Below, piece after piece: positions 1 to 6,680 of a stretch of 31,196 bases of DNA (its first letter is position 1; each line of letters starts with the position of its first letter). A model generated the notes under the pieces. That model was not told the DNA's origin. It did not search any database and saw nothing but the letters and a program-made list of their open reading frames with translations. The stretch spans positions 1 to 31,196 of the IMG/VR virus record IMGVR_UViG_3300005095_000480; one strand, written 5' to 3'. Position numbers and translations under genes: made by a program. The DNA is from a virus.

Positions 1-91
1 AGAGCATCAGCGAGGTCAGCGAGGAACTGGGTTATCTGCTCCATCCTCTTCTCTTCCATTTCCATCTGCTTTTCCTTAAGCTTGAATTCCT
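1..91. repeat. Terminal direct repeat, left copy
   Basis: The first 91 bases are identical to the last 91 (31106-31196). A minus-strand reading frame enters here and continues without interruption in the other copy, with total length divisible by three after the copies are merged. This fits a circular molecule cut open by the assembler, or a terminally redundant linear genome. The unique length is 31,105 bp. Confidence 0.95.
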
Positions 92-776
92 TGTCCATCT
101 TCTCCTTCTCAAGCTGGTATGTGAGAGAAGTCTGTGGATCTATGATAACACCAGCGGATCTTAGCTTTTCCAAAATAGAAAACACCTTGTCCAGCTCTCC
201 CTCCCCCTTGCTGTTTGCTGCCTCCATTAACGCTCCAATGGCCATCCTCGCCACTTCATCCTTGAAGTCATCAGATGTTTTCAGCTTATCAATAGCATCG
301 AGAAGCAGCTTTATGCTCTCGCTATCATTTCTGTTTCCCATTGTCTTGATCATCTCTGTCAGTACCATGAACTGTCCCTTGATAGCCTCGGCAAGAGCAG
401 CATTTCCGCTATCACCCCCACCTTTCTGGCCATCCTTGAGCAGCATCATCAGCATGAGTAGTGTAGGGTCCATCGATGGCTGTGGTGGTCCTGCTGCATG
501 TGCCGGTGGTGGAGAATTGAGAGACTGCAGTAAAGCCATTGCGATCTGCCGGTCCTCCTCTGGCAATTCCTTGAGTATCTGCACATAACTCAATATCTTC
601 GATGGATCTTCCTGCTGTAGAACCTGCTGTGCTGTCGCTTGCGGGAGATTTGCTGTCGATTCGGCCCTCAACCTCTTCAAAATATCAAAAGTCATTTCCG
701 TTTCTGCTAGCTCCATGAGCCAGTTCTTGAATGTGCGACTTAAAGAACCTGGGGTTGACTGGACTAGCTTAACCAT
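1..776 (-). CDS. Coiled-coil protein with C-terminal zinc ribbon (N-terminal part, wraps the genome join)
   Basis: Starts at ATG 776-774, overlapping the end of the upstream zinc-finger gene by 13 nt, and is still open at base 1. Joined to 30916-31105 it gives 966 nt, a 321-residue protein. The N-terminal half is helical with a Pro/Gln/Met-rich stretch (PPPAHAAGPPQPSMDP, then LLMLMMLLKDG). A long charged helix follows near residues 215-260 (EKEKMDKEFKLKEKQMEME), a likely coiled coil. The C-terminus is a CxxC...CxxC ribbon. It sits in a three-gene minus operon. Function is unknown; scaffold-like or DNA-associated roles are possible. The coding call is firm because the frame stays open through the join. 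Confidence 0.85.
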   Translation of the reverse strand, partial: MVKLVQSTPGSLSRTFKNWLMELAETEMTFDILKRLRAESTANLPQATAQQVLQQEDPSKILSYVQILKELPEEDRQIAMALLQSLNSPPPAHAAGPPQPSMDPTLLMLMMLLKDGQKGGGDSGNAALAEAIKGQFMVLTEMIKTMGNRNDSESIKLLLDAIDKLKTSDDFKDEVARMAIGALMEAANSKGEGELDKVFSILEKLRSAGVIIDPQTSLTYQLEKEKMDKEFKLKEKQMEMEEKRMEQITQFLADLADA

Positions 777-1198
777 TCCTCATCAACCTCCTTCTCGAGA
801 ATTTCTCCACTCTCAATCAATGCAACCTTAACTCCTGCTCTTTTGTCCATGTAGTTGATCACACATGCGTTTATGAAATCACCGAAACTGCCTCGAAATC
901 CTTTGTTCAGTGCGTAAGTGTATAAAATAAGTATTTCTGGTTCAATATCAACTTTCATACCAATCCTCTTGGCTGATGTAAAATCATCTTCCGGAAGAGT
1001 CAGATACTCTGCCACTTCACTCTCAGAGTCCCCTGCAATCCCTGTTTCGAGTGGTTTATCGTGCTCTATTGGCGATTTGCGCGGATTGTAGCCATGTTTA
1101 TACTTTTTGTGCGAGGCGAGAGCTTGAAGAGTCTTGAACTTTTTACCACAGTATTCACATACATACTCCTCAGACTCTCCGCCAGACTCTGCGGTCAT
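764..1198 (-). CDS. C2H2 zinc-finger protein
   Basis: 144 residues. The N-terminus carries a classical C2H2 finger: C14-x2-C17-x12-H30-x4-H35 (CEYCGKKFKTLQALASH). The C-terminal half (about 70-144) is a separate small domain of unknown family ending in EKEVDEEWLS. I chose ATG 1198 over TTG 1216 because a TATA box at 1219-1228 is centred about 26 nt upstream of 1198, as expected for a leaderless archaeal mRNA. It is the first gene of the minus operon that wraps the join. Probably a DNA-binding regulator of the virus or host; the target is unknown. Confidence 0.85.
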   Translation of the reverse strand: MTAESGGESEEYVCEYCGKKFKTLQALASHKKYKHGYNPRKSPIEHDKPLETGIAGDSESEVAEYLTLPEDDFTSAKRIGMKVDIEPEILILYTYALNKGFRGSFGDFINACVINYMDKRAGVKVALIESGEILEKEVDEEWLS

Positions 1199-1218
1199 AA
1201 TCGAAGCTTTTCTCAATC

Positions 1219-1228
1219 CTTTAAATAC
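1219..1228. promoter_or_regulatory. Bidirectional TATA box
   Basis: The near-palindromic TTTAAATA motif reads as a TATA box on both strands. On the minus strand it lies about 26 nt from ATG 1198 (leaderless). On the plus strand it would start a transcript near 1250 for the gene at 1299. Confidence 0.6.
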
Positions 1229-1298
1229 TTTAGCAAGAGTCTCAGTAGCACATAGTCTAAATAGTCAGAGTTACAAACCTGAGAGGGGAGGGGTCCCT

Positions 1299-1850
1299 GT
1301 GAAGAAGTGGATAAAGTTCTTGAAACTTGCGGGATATGGTCTTGCTCTGCTGCCCGGAACTGACCCGAAACTATCGGTGAATCTACCAAGGCTGGCAGAT
1401 AAGTTAGACAAGATAAATGAGTCTGAAGACAAGAACAATGTAAAGGCAGCAAAGGCTGTCAAGGCAGTGATGGATGAGCTGGCACCAGGCATCAAAAAGC
1501 TGTCGTTTCAGGAGGGTAGAGAGTACACAAAGAAGCAGACCCTCAAGCATATCATAGCAACAGAAGAGCACTTCAGGGAGGGTTTGTGTTCAGCTTGTTT
1601 ACTTGAGAAGCACCTTCCCGCTCTGGATATGTATGCTGACGAGGGTCTGAGCTACTGTGAAGGAAGAGAGTGCGATGCATACAGGAAGCTCAAGGAAGTA
1701 GTCAGGGAAGCAGAAAGCAGGCTGATGAGTGGCGACATAAGTCCAGACACTCAGCAGGAGCTTGCGAAGAAGTTCAGAGAAGTTAGAAAGGAGCTTGTTG
1801 GGTATGGAGCAGTAGAGGAGGAGTTAGATGAATTCGCGGGTCTTTCTTAA
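1299..1850 (+). CDS. Hypothetical helical protein with Cys pairs
   Basis: 183 residues from GTG 1299, preceded by the purine-rich GAGAGGGGAGGGG ribosome binding site. Upstream in-frame ATGs lie inside the divergent zinc-finger gene, so the GTG start is preferred. The N-terminus (KKWIKFLKLAGYGLALLPGTD) is amphipathic. A central segment holds two Cys pairs (LCSACLLEKHLPALD and YCEGREC) that could bind a metal. The remainder is helical and charged. It overlaps the next gene (ATG 1828). No family recognised. Confidence 0.8.
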   Translation: MKKWIKFLKLAGYGLALLPGTDPKLSVNLPRLADKLDKINESEDKNNVKAAKAVKAVMDELAPGIKKLSFQEGREYTKKQTLKHIIATEEHFREGLCSACLLEKHLPALDMYADEGLSYCEGRECDAYRKLKEVVREAESRLMSGDISPDTQQELAKKFREVRKELVGYGAVEEELDEFAGLS

Positions 1851-2058
1851 TGCGATCAGGCGGGAGCTAAGGAGGCAGGTACGTTACGCACTTAACAATC
1901 AGGTAGATGCGATATTCCACCCGCAGGGGCGCATGGTTGAGGATTTTATCGCGCATTACTGTGTTGAAAGGCTTACTGGGCTAACAGATGATTATATAAT
2001 TAGAAAGGCGTTATATTACTATGCAAAGGAGGTGAAAAAGCGTGGGAGAAGACGATGA
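1828..2058 (+). CDS. Small basic helical protein
   Basis: 76 residues, Arg-rich at both ends (NAIRRELRRQVRYALNN and KEVKKRGRRR), predicted all-helical. Its ATG lies 23 nt before the stop of the upstream gene and its end overlaps the next gene by 17 nt, so the three are one translationally coupled unit. The basic character suggests nucleic-acid binding; no family is recognised. Confidence 0.75.
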   Translation: MNSRVFLNAIRRELRRQVRYALNNQVDAIFHPQGRMVEDFIAHYCVERLTGLTDDYIIRKALYYYAKEVKKRGRRR

Positions 2059-2236
2059 GTTTGAATGCCCCAACTGTCGCGTTATTGACTGTTTCTACAA
2101 AAAGCTCAAGTTAACTGATGAAGAGCTAAAAAAGGTAAAAGAGCTTGAGAAGGATCCGGAAAAAGTGATTGAGTATTTATCATCAATACGATCAGATGAT
2201 GAGCTGAAGGAGGCTTGGCGTAGCTGTTCTCTATGA
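2042..2236 (+). CDS. Small acidic Cys-containing protein
   Basis: 64 residues from GTG 2042, with ribosome binding site AAAGGAGGTG overlapping the upstream gene. The N-terminus contains CPNCRVIDC, then a helical Lys/Glu-rich segment. Too short for a full ribbon; possibly one half of a metal site completed in a dimer. Last gene of the 1299-2236 unit. Function unknown. Confidence 0.65.
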   Translation: MGEDDEFECPNCRVIDCFYKKLKLTDEELKKVKELEKDPEKVIEYLSSIRSDDELKEAWRSCSL

Positions 2237-2261
2237 CAAAAGTAGATGCTCTCTATGACAA
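2228..2261. repeat. 12-bp direct repeat upstream of a TATA box
   Basis: TCTCTATGACAA occurs at 2228-2239 and again at 2250-2261, 22 nt apart (about two helical turns), just upstream of the TATA box of the 2304 gene. The spacing suggests a regulator or BRE-proximal activator site. The first copy overlaps the end of the upstream gene. Confidence 0.45.
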
Positions 2262-2274
2262 GATAACACAACGA

Positions 2275-2283
2275 ATATTTAAA
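2275..2283 (+). promoter_or_regulatory. TATA box for the 2304 gene
   Basis: ATATTTAAA lies about 25 nt upstream of ATG 2304, and no ribosome binding site precedes that ATG. This is the expected layout for a leaderless archaeal transcript. Confidence 0.65.
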
Positions 2284-2303
2284 CTTAATAACTACTATAC
2301 AAC

Positions 2304-2543
2304 ATGGCTGGCAAACTGAGTAGAAAGGCCCTCTCCGAGGCCGTCAGGAACGCTCTCGGAGAGGATGGGATATGGGAAATGAAGGAAGCGTACAGCGCAG
2401 AGGCTGGCAAGAAGTGGCAGGATGGGACTTACGCAGCTTGCATGGCTGCGGCAGCCAGAAAGGGTGTTCCTTACGCACAGGCTGCTTTTGAGTGTGCTCA
2501 GAAGGCCAAGCTCGGTGAGAAGTACGCTCAGAACTGGTCCTAA
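2304..2543 (+). CDS. Small Ala-rich protein, possible virion component
   Basis: 79 residues, Ala/Lys/Gly-rich and helical (AACMAAAARKGVPYAQAAF). It has its own TATA box with a leaderless ATG, and its stop is followed within 15 nt by the next gene. A short separate transcription unit with a good promoter suggests a highly expressed product such as a minor structural or DNA-condensing protein, but there is no family evidence. Confidence 0.75.
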   Translation: MAGKLSRKALSEAVRNALGEDGIWEMKEAYSAEAGKKWQDGTYAACMAAAARKGVPYAQAAFECAQKAKLGEKYAQNWS

Positions 2544-2556
2544 GGGGTGATGCACA

Positions 2557-2997
2557 ATGATCAGCAAAGAGGACGCCATCCCAGTGGTCGTTGGATTCGC
2601 CGACGGTCTTTCTGATGTCGGCCTTAACTACATCGACAAGGCAACGAACAGCGAGAACAAGCCGGTCCTGAAGAAGCCCTCTACAATTTTTAACCTTGGT
2701 GTTGGTGTTCTTGGAACTGTAGCGTCTCTGAAGTTCCTGCACGGAGACAGCAGGCTCATGGGTGCAGTGATATCCGCAAGACATGTCGGCAGTGCTGCAG
2801 GAGCGATAATCGAGGCAAAGATGAACAAACAGCCTATCCTCGAGGTTGCAGAAGAGGGAAACTACAATGTGGATGTAACTGTTGAGGACATCACCCCTAC
2901 AGGAGGTGAAATGGACATAATACCTCCTGCCAGCGGATCAGCTACCACTCCAGCCACACCTCCTGCTCCACAGAAGGCTGAAGGTGTTAGTTTCTGA
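2557..2997 (+). CDS. Putative membrane-associated protein with Pro/Ala-rich tail
   Basis: 146 residues. Ribosome binding site AAGGGGTGAT lies just before ATG 2557. Hydrophobic segments (about 8-25, STIFNLGVGVLGTVASL near 47-63, and GSAAGAII near 82-90) may associate with a membrane. The C-terminus is low complexity (PPASGSATTPATPPAPQ). Forms a two-gene unit with the 2304 gene. Placed just before the structural operon; a virion or membrane role is a guess. Confidence 0.75.
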   Translation: MISKEDAIPVVVGFADGLSDVGLNYIDKATNSENKPVLKKPSTIFNLGVGVLGTVASLKFLHGDSRLMGAVISARHVGSAAGAIIEAKMNKQPILEVAEEGNYNVDVTVEDITPTGGEMDIIPPASGSATTPATPPAPQKAEGVSF

Positions 2998-3020
2998 TTT
3001 TTTAGAACCTTATTTCCTGT
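2990..3020 (+). terminator. T-rich transcription stop after the 2557 gene
   Basis: The stop codon of the 2557 gene is followed by GATTTTTTAG and then CCTGTTTTTC. Runs of T are the usual archaeal termination signal. It overlaps the 3' end of the convergent RHH gene. Confidence 0.4.
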
Positions 3021-3157
3021 TTTTCTATATCGATAACGAGTTTTCTCAACGCAAACTCAATAGCGTGCGATCGTGTTCTGAAGTATCCCTTATCGACCAG
3101 TTCATCCACCTTGTGGAGCACAGAAGGGTCGCGGATATATGCACTGATATGCACCAT
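3002..3157 (-). CDS. Ribbon-helix-helix transcription regulator
   Basis: 51 residues. MVHISAYIRDPSVLHKV is a typical RHH beta strand leading into helix 1, and LVDKGYFRTRSHAIEFALRKL matches the turn and helix 2 of CopG/ParD-type regulators. A TATA box at 3181-3189 lies about 28 nt upstream of ATG 3157, so the mRNA is leaderless. The opposite-strand frame in this stretch has no promoter logic. It is transcribed away from the capsid-gene promoter, only about 100 nt distant, so I infer that it controls the structural operon and possibly itself. Confidence 0.8.
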   Translation of the reverse strand: MVHISAYIRDPSVLHKVDELVDKGYFRTRSHAIEFALRKLVIDIEKQEIRF

Positions 3158-3180
3158 ACTGATAGCTTGAAACACCAAGT

Positions 3181-3240
3181 AATATATTTTTTTGAATTAC
3201 ACCCTAACACACCTTGGCACATTGGTTTTTAATTTAATTC
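3181..3240. promoter_or_regulatory. Divergent promoter region: RHH gene and structural operon
   Basis: Two TATA boxes face apart. AATATATTT at 3181-3189 serves the minus RHH gene (ATG 3157). TTTTAATTTAAT at about 3227-3238 serves the plus gene at ATG 3255, about 24 nt away. The spacer between them is the natural place for an RHH operator. Confidence 0.6.
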
Positions 3241-3254
3241 CCAACTTACAACAT

Positions 3255-3860
3255 ATGACTGTTGGGTATGTGGTTGCGGATCTGGATGCCGTAATAAAGG
3301 GTAAAGTGACACAGTATATCGAGAGCCTTGCGGCTCTGAGGGATGCAGTGAGGGCAGAAGCGTCCAAATACATCCCGTCTCTCACGCTTGGAGGCATAAC
3401 TCCCGAGGAAAACCAGTATGCAGAGGTCCCGCTCAGGCCGGAGCAGTTTACCGGTGTTGACGGAAACAAGCTCTCCGGATCGTTCAGACAGGATGTTACC
3501 TCTACCGGATGGAACAACAACTACCTCACCGCCGATCCGAGCGAGGCTGGTGAGCTTGGAAAGAACTATGTGTTTGGTGTCGTCGGTCTCGCCATAATGG
3601 ACAGTGTCGCGCTTCTGTCTGAGATCCAGCTCCACCAGAGCGACTACACCTTCCCGGTAATTGACTTGGAGGAGAGTGTTTCCAAGTCACCATGTGCAAT
3701 AATCTTTGATGTCTCTGACAGTCAGGCGAAGAGGCTCGTATTCAACCCAGACACAAAGTTCGCGCTCGATGTGTTCTTCACCGGTACGGGCTATCAGAGC
3801 ATAAAGCCGCTCGGTATTGCTGAGATACCCAAGAACACTGCGATAAACAAGACATTCTAA
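3255..3860 (+). CDS. Candidate major capsid protein
   Basis: 201 residues from ATG 3255, chosen over an upstream in-frame ATG because a TATA box sits about 24 nt before it. An N-terminal helix (about 10-40) is followed by a beta-rich, Gly/Thr/Asn-containing body (GSFRQDVTSTGWNNNYLTAD, then FFTGTGYQSIKPLG). It is the first gene, behind its own promoter, of a long structural operon. Size and composition resemble single-jelly-roll capsid proteins of tailless archaeal viruses (Halopanivirales VP4/VP7 class), but no motif proves this. Identification rests on position, promoter and predicted fold. Confidence 0.5.
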   Translation: MTVGYVVADLDAVIKGKVTQYIESLAALRDAVRAEASKYIPSLTLGGITPEENQYAEVPLRPEQFTGVDGNKLSGSFRQDVTSTGWNNNYLTADPSEAGELGKNYVFGVVGLAIMDSVALLSEIQLHQSDYTFPVIDLEESVSKSPCAIIFDVSDSQAKRLVFNPDTKFALDVFFTGTGYQSIKPLGIAEIPKNTAINKTF

Positions 3861-3872
3861 GGGGTGATCTAA

Positions 3873-4172
3873 ATGGTCACAGTTAAGCAAGTGGTAACAA
3901 GGACTACAGAGAAGGGTGTTGAGAGCAACGCAGTGATAACCGCAGCGGACGGAGACAAGGTGACTGCTGCTGACCTCGGTCTTCACCATATAAACATTGT
4001 TACTGCTGTCACTCCAGCCACTGCAGGCCATGTTGCTGGAGCGGCAGTTGTCACGAACCCGGGGAGTGCTGGAAACGATGTGACACTGACTCTGTACTCC
4101 CTGACTGCAAACTCTGACTCGCTCGTTGCAGCGGGATCCGTTGACTGGGTCATTACTGCAATTCAGCTTTAA
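3873..4172 (+). CDS. Small beta-rich structural protein
   Basis: 99 residues, Val/Thr/Ala-rich with alternating hydrophobic pattern (VVTRTTEKGVESNAVITAA, then GNDVTLTLYSLTANS) typical of a beta sandwich. Ribosome binding site AAGGGGTGAT precedes ATG 3873, 12 nt after the candidate capsid gene. Likely a minor capsid or cement protein by position; no family recognised. Confidence 0.75.
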   Translation: MVTVKQVVTRTTEKGVESNAVITAADGDKVTAADLGLHHINIVTAVTPATAGHVAGAAVVTNPGSAGNDVTLTLYSLTANSDSLVAAGSVDWVITAIQL

Positions 4173-4212
4173 CAATATTTTTTCCCCGAGAAACAAACAG
4201 GGGGTGTTTGTT

Positions 4213-4794
4213 TTGGCGAAGTGGATAGAACCAGGCTGGTTTCTGGATCTTAGTGAGGTCCCAAAAGAGCTGAGGCCTCCTGACGCAAACACTGACTTCG
4301 TTTATGTTCAGAAGCAGGAGATCACAAGATTTGATAGGGTGACTGCTGTTCTTCCCGCAAACCTGACCACAACCATAGACTTCAGCAGCCCAGACATCAA
4401 CAAGCTCAAGCCGATGAAGGACATGATGTTTCAGGTCGCGTGGGGCTTCTACCCAGATGCGCTTGCTTACGCAATTCACCCAACTGACAACTCTGTTGGA
4501 AAGCTCCCGAAAGAGCTACCGTCGGATGAGTTCAGGGTTGGTACTGTAACGAGCTATGACAGCAGCTATGACAACCCGAACATCGAGAAGACAGAACTTT
4601 TCCTAACGCCTGCTGAAGGATGCTATACACCAAAGTTCGTGTTCCTCGAGGATTACGGTAGGGACACAGTGATATGGCTCGCTCTGCAGATCAACATGCT
4701 GAAGCTGTCACCAATCACGGATGAGGACCTGATAAACGCACTGAAGAAGCATGTGAAGCCGTCGTATCCAGTGAGGCTGTTCATGTGGAGGTGA
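4213..4794 (+). CDS. Second candidate capsid or virion protein
   Basis: 193 residues from TTG 4213, with ribosome binding site GGGGGTG at 4200-4206; GTG 4204 is in frame but overlaps that site. Beta-rich (DRVTAVLPANLTTTIDFSS) with an aromatic-rich core (FQVAWGFYPDALAYAIH) and a C-terminal helix ending PVRLFMWR. Its size and position two genes after the first capsid candidate would fit a paired single-jelly-roll capsid, as in sphaerolipovirus-like viruses. That comparison is inference. Confidence 0.7.
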   Translation: MAKWIEPGWFLDLSEVPKELRPPDANTDFVYVQKQEITRFDRVTAVLPANLTTTIDFSSPDINKLKPMKDMMFQVAWGFYPDALAYAIHPTDNSVGKLPKELPSDEFRVGTVTSYDSSYDNPNIEKTELFLTPAEGCYTPKFVFLEDYGRDTVIWLALQINMLKLSPITDEDLINALKKHVKPSYPVRLFMWR

Positions 4795-4799
4795 TGTAA

Positions 4800-5201
4800 T
4801 TGACTGAAATCAGGATCAGGAAGTTTAACGAGAAAACCAAGGCATGGGACTATGAGGTACTACCGTATGATCACAAGACCTTGGGTGTGTTCTTCAGACC
4901 ATCAACTGCGACAGGGAATGTGGTTGGAGCTTATGTCGCTCCAGAGGGGTCCTACGCCACGATAACAGGAATCAAGATGATAGCAGACAGCGCAGACACC
5001 TGGTTTAGCTTCTCTGGTGATTATCACGACTTGGCATATCTCCCCGCTAAGGGAGCAGAGATAATAGAAGGAGATGCAGAGAACCCCGTAGTAGTTCTGA
5101 ACCCAGGTGAAAGCATCGTGGCAGAGGTGACCAACGCAACGGCAAGCAACTATGCTGTTGTAATATACGGGTTCGTCAGGCCAATAGCGCCGACGAGGTG
5201 A
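4800..5201 (+). CDS. Beta-rich structural protein
   Basis: 133 residues from TTG 4800, behind GGAGGTGATG at 4788-4797. Mixed beta pattern with a segment typical of small virion proteins that bury tryptophan and report on an exterior loop (DTWFSFSGDYHDLAYLPAKG). The C-terminal half (VVVLNPGESIVAEVTNATAS) reads as a beta sandwich. Four nt separate it from the fibre gene. Exact virion role unknown. Confidence 0.75.
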   Translation: MTEIRIRKFNEKTKAWDYEVLPYDHKTLGVFFRPSTATGNVVGAYVAPEGSYATITGIKMIADSADTWFSFSGDYHDLAYLPAKGAEIIEGDAENPVVVLNPGESIVAEVTNATASNYAVVIYGFVRPIAPTR

Positions 5202-5205
5202 TACA

Positions 5206-5580
5206 ATGGTTAGATTGAAGACAGTGAGGCTCATAGACACGACTGATATCAGCGACGGGTCTGTTGTAACTTCAAAGATAGCTGATGGAGCTGTTGTAAC
5301 ATCCAAAATTGCTGATGCTGCTGTGGTCGCTGCAAAGATTGCTGCAGAAGCTGTAACAGACTCTAAGATTGCACCATCTGTCTTGCAGTACGGTGAAGCT
5401 GCAATAGACAGCGTTGCTACATGGGTCCTCTTCCCATCAGCGTTCCCCGGAGTTCCTGAGGTTGTCGCCGTTGGAAAGGATGTAACAGGGGTAAAAATCA
5501 CCGACATCACAGCCGGATCATTCGAGTGGGTTGCTGCTGCTGCAGGAAGTGCGATATGGGTTGCACTGTACAGATCGTGA
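5206..5580 (+). CDS. Fibre/spike protein with SKIAD repeats
   Basis: 124 residues. Residues about 15-60 hold four tandem units of about 11 residues (DGSVVTSKIA, DGAVVTSKIA, DAAVVAAKIA, EAVTDSKIA), the pattern of trimeric phage head- and tail-fibre shafts. The C-terminal domain (ATWVLFPSAFPGVPEVVAVG, then GSFEWVAAAAGSAIWVAL) resembles the small beta tip domain of tail fibres (W-x-x-FPxxFPxxPxVV ... W-x-A). Probably a short capsid-anchored fibre. Tandem nucleotide repeats are visible at 5257-5370. Confidence 0.8.
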   Translation: MVRLKTVRLIDTTDISDGSVVTSKIADGAVVTSKIADAAVVAAKIAAEAVTDSKIAPSVLQYGEAAIDSVATWVLFPSAFPGVPEVVAVGKDVTGVKITDITAGSFEWVAAAAGSAIWVALYRS

Positions 5581-5593
5581 CGGGGATGAGATC

Positions 5594-6313
5594 ATGGCAT
5601 GCGTGGTAACAAAGTATGTTTCACTGAGCAGCTCAGTTGTTAAGCCTGGGGAAACATTCACAGTGAACATGAGGTTCGGAGACAACTGTCCAGTTCCTCA
5701 ACTTTTTTCAGCGTACTGCTACCTCGATGGGGATAAAGTATGGCACGACTGGGGGTTCATTCTCCCCTACACAGAGGAGCACGCGTCATGCAAGGTGGTT
5801 GCACCGACAACACCCGGTCAGCATTACATAAATGTCAAGACAAATCAGGAACAGGATGATGGGCTTCCGGGAAAGACCATTGCATTTGTTGTATCATCCA
5901 CCAAGCCATCCAACAAAGGACTTCTAATAGTCCAGACAGAGCCAGCCGGTGCGAGTATCTACATCAACGGGAAGTTTGCCGGATACAGTCCTGTGAGTGC
6001 TTGGGTTCCTCAGGGATGGTACGATGTAGTAGCGAAGATGAAGGGGTACAAGGATGCTGAAAAGCATGTGTATGTCATGGTTAACAAGGTAACGAGAGTT
6101 ACATTTGAGCTTCAGAAGATATCCACACCATCAATCACCCCTTCAGCGCTGGCCGCTATGGCTGGGATAGCGATGGGTGTGGGAGTTGCATATGTGATAG
6201 GTGAGGAGAGGATAAAGAAGGGAGTATCATATGCTAAGAAGGGGGCAGCTTATGCTCGCTCAAAAGCTGTATCGGCTTACAGCAAAGTCAGGGAGCTATC
6301 GAGTAAGCGTTAA
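5594..6313 (+). CDS. PEGA-domain protein with C-terminal membrane anchor
   Basis: 239 residues from ATG 5594 (ribosome binding site GGGGATGAG). Residues 8-102 form an Ig-like beta domain (VSLSSSVVKPGETFTVNMRF). Residues 109-174 are a PEGA domain (LLIVQTEPAGASIYINGK, then VPQGWYDVVAKMKGY), a surface carbohydrate/cell-wall-associated fold. A transmembrane segment lies at about 184-203 (ALAAMAGIAMGVGVAYVIGE), followed by a basic tail. This topology suits a virion-membrane or host-envelope protein with its bulk outside. A related PEGA and anchor occur in the 7065 gene. Confidence 0.85.
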   Translation: MACVVTKYVSLSSSVVKPGETFTVNMRFGDNCPVPQLFSAYCYLDGDKVWHDWGFILPYTEEHASCKVVAPTTPGQHYINVKTNQEQDDGLPGKTIAFVVSSTKPSNKGLLIVQTEPAGASIYINGKFAGYSPVSAWVPQGWYDVVAKMKGYKDAEKHVYVMVNKVTRVTFELQKISTPSITPSALAAMAGIAMGVGVAYVIGEERIKKGVSYAKKGAAYARSKAVSAYSKVRELSSKR

Positions 6314-6323
6314 CGCTCTGGCA

Positions 6324-6680
6324 ATGGTTTCTGAAGACAGAATAGTTGTAGATGTTGACAAGCTTGTGTGCCCCCACATTATATCAAAACTGACATATGG
6401 TGTTACTGTTTCCGGTAACAGAATCATCGCTTGGAAAAAGAGTGGACTCACAAACCTTGGAAAGAAAGTGCTGAAATCAATGGGGGTTCAGGTAGAAAAG
6501 AACCAGATAGCGCTTGCCGTGTTACTCGCGATCATAGCTCTTGCAGCTCTGTGCAACTACTACCCTGATGTTCCAATCTGCAAGGACCTGAGATACCAGT
6601 TTAATGAGGTTTTAATCCCGCTAATCGTGTTTGGTATTGCGATGTTGTTTACCGCAAAGGCTGTGGAGGTGGAAAGATGA
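6324..6680 (+). CDS. Membrane protein with two transmembrane helices
   Basis: 118 residues from ATG 6324. A soluble N-terminal domain (about 1-55, DRIVVDVDKLVCPHIISKL) is followed by two hydrophobic helices (IALAVLLAIIALAALCNYY near 66-84 and LIPLIVFGIAMLFTAKAV near 97-115) with a short loop containing CNYYPDVPIC. Ends with an ATGA overlap to the next gene. Likely a virion membrane component or envelope anchor; no family recognised. Confidence 0.75.
   Translation: MVSEDRIVVDVDKLVCPHIISKLTYGVTVSGNRIIAWKKSGLTNLGKKVLKSMGVQVEKNQIALAVLLAIIALAALCNYYPDVPICKDLRYQFNEVLIPLIVFGIAMLFTAKAVEVER

Noticed and set aside
82-588. Plus-strand frame of 168 residues at the left end
   Set aside because: Ser/Pro/Leu-rich antisense shadow of the zinc-ribbon coiled protein, which reads in frame across the genome join on the minus strand.
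2984-3232. Plus-strand frame of 82 residues between the 2557 gene and the capsid candidate
   Set aside because: Antisense to the RHH gene at 3002-3157, which has a correctly spaced TATA box and a clear RHH sequence.
3687-4292. Minus-strand frame of 201 residues
   Set aside because: Antisense to the structural operon with Ser/Cys-rich composition and no start signal.
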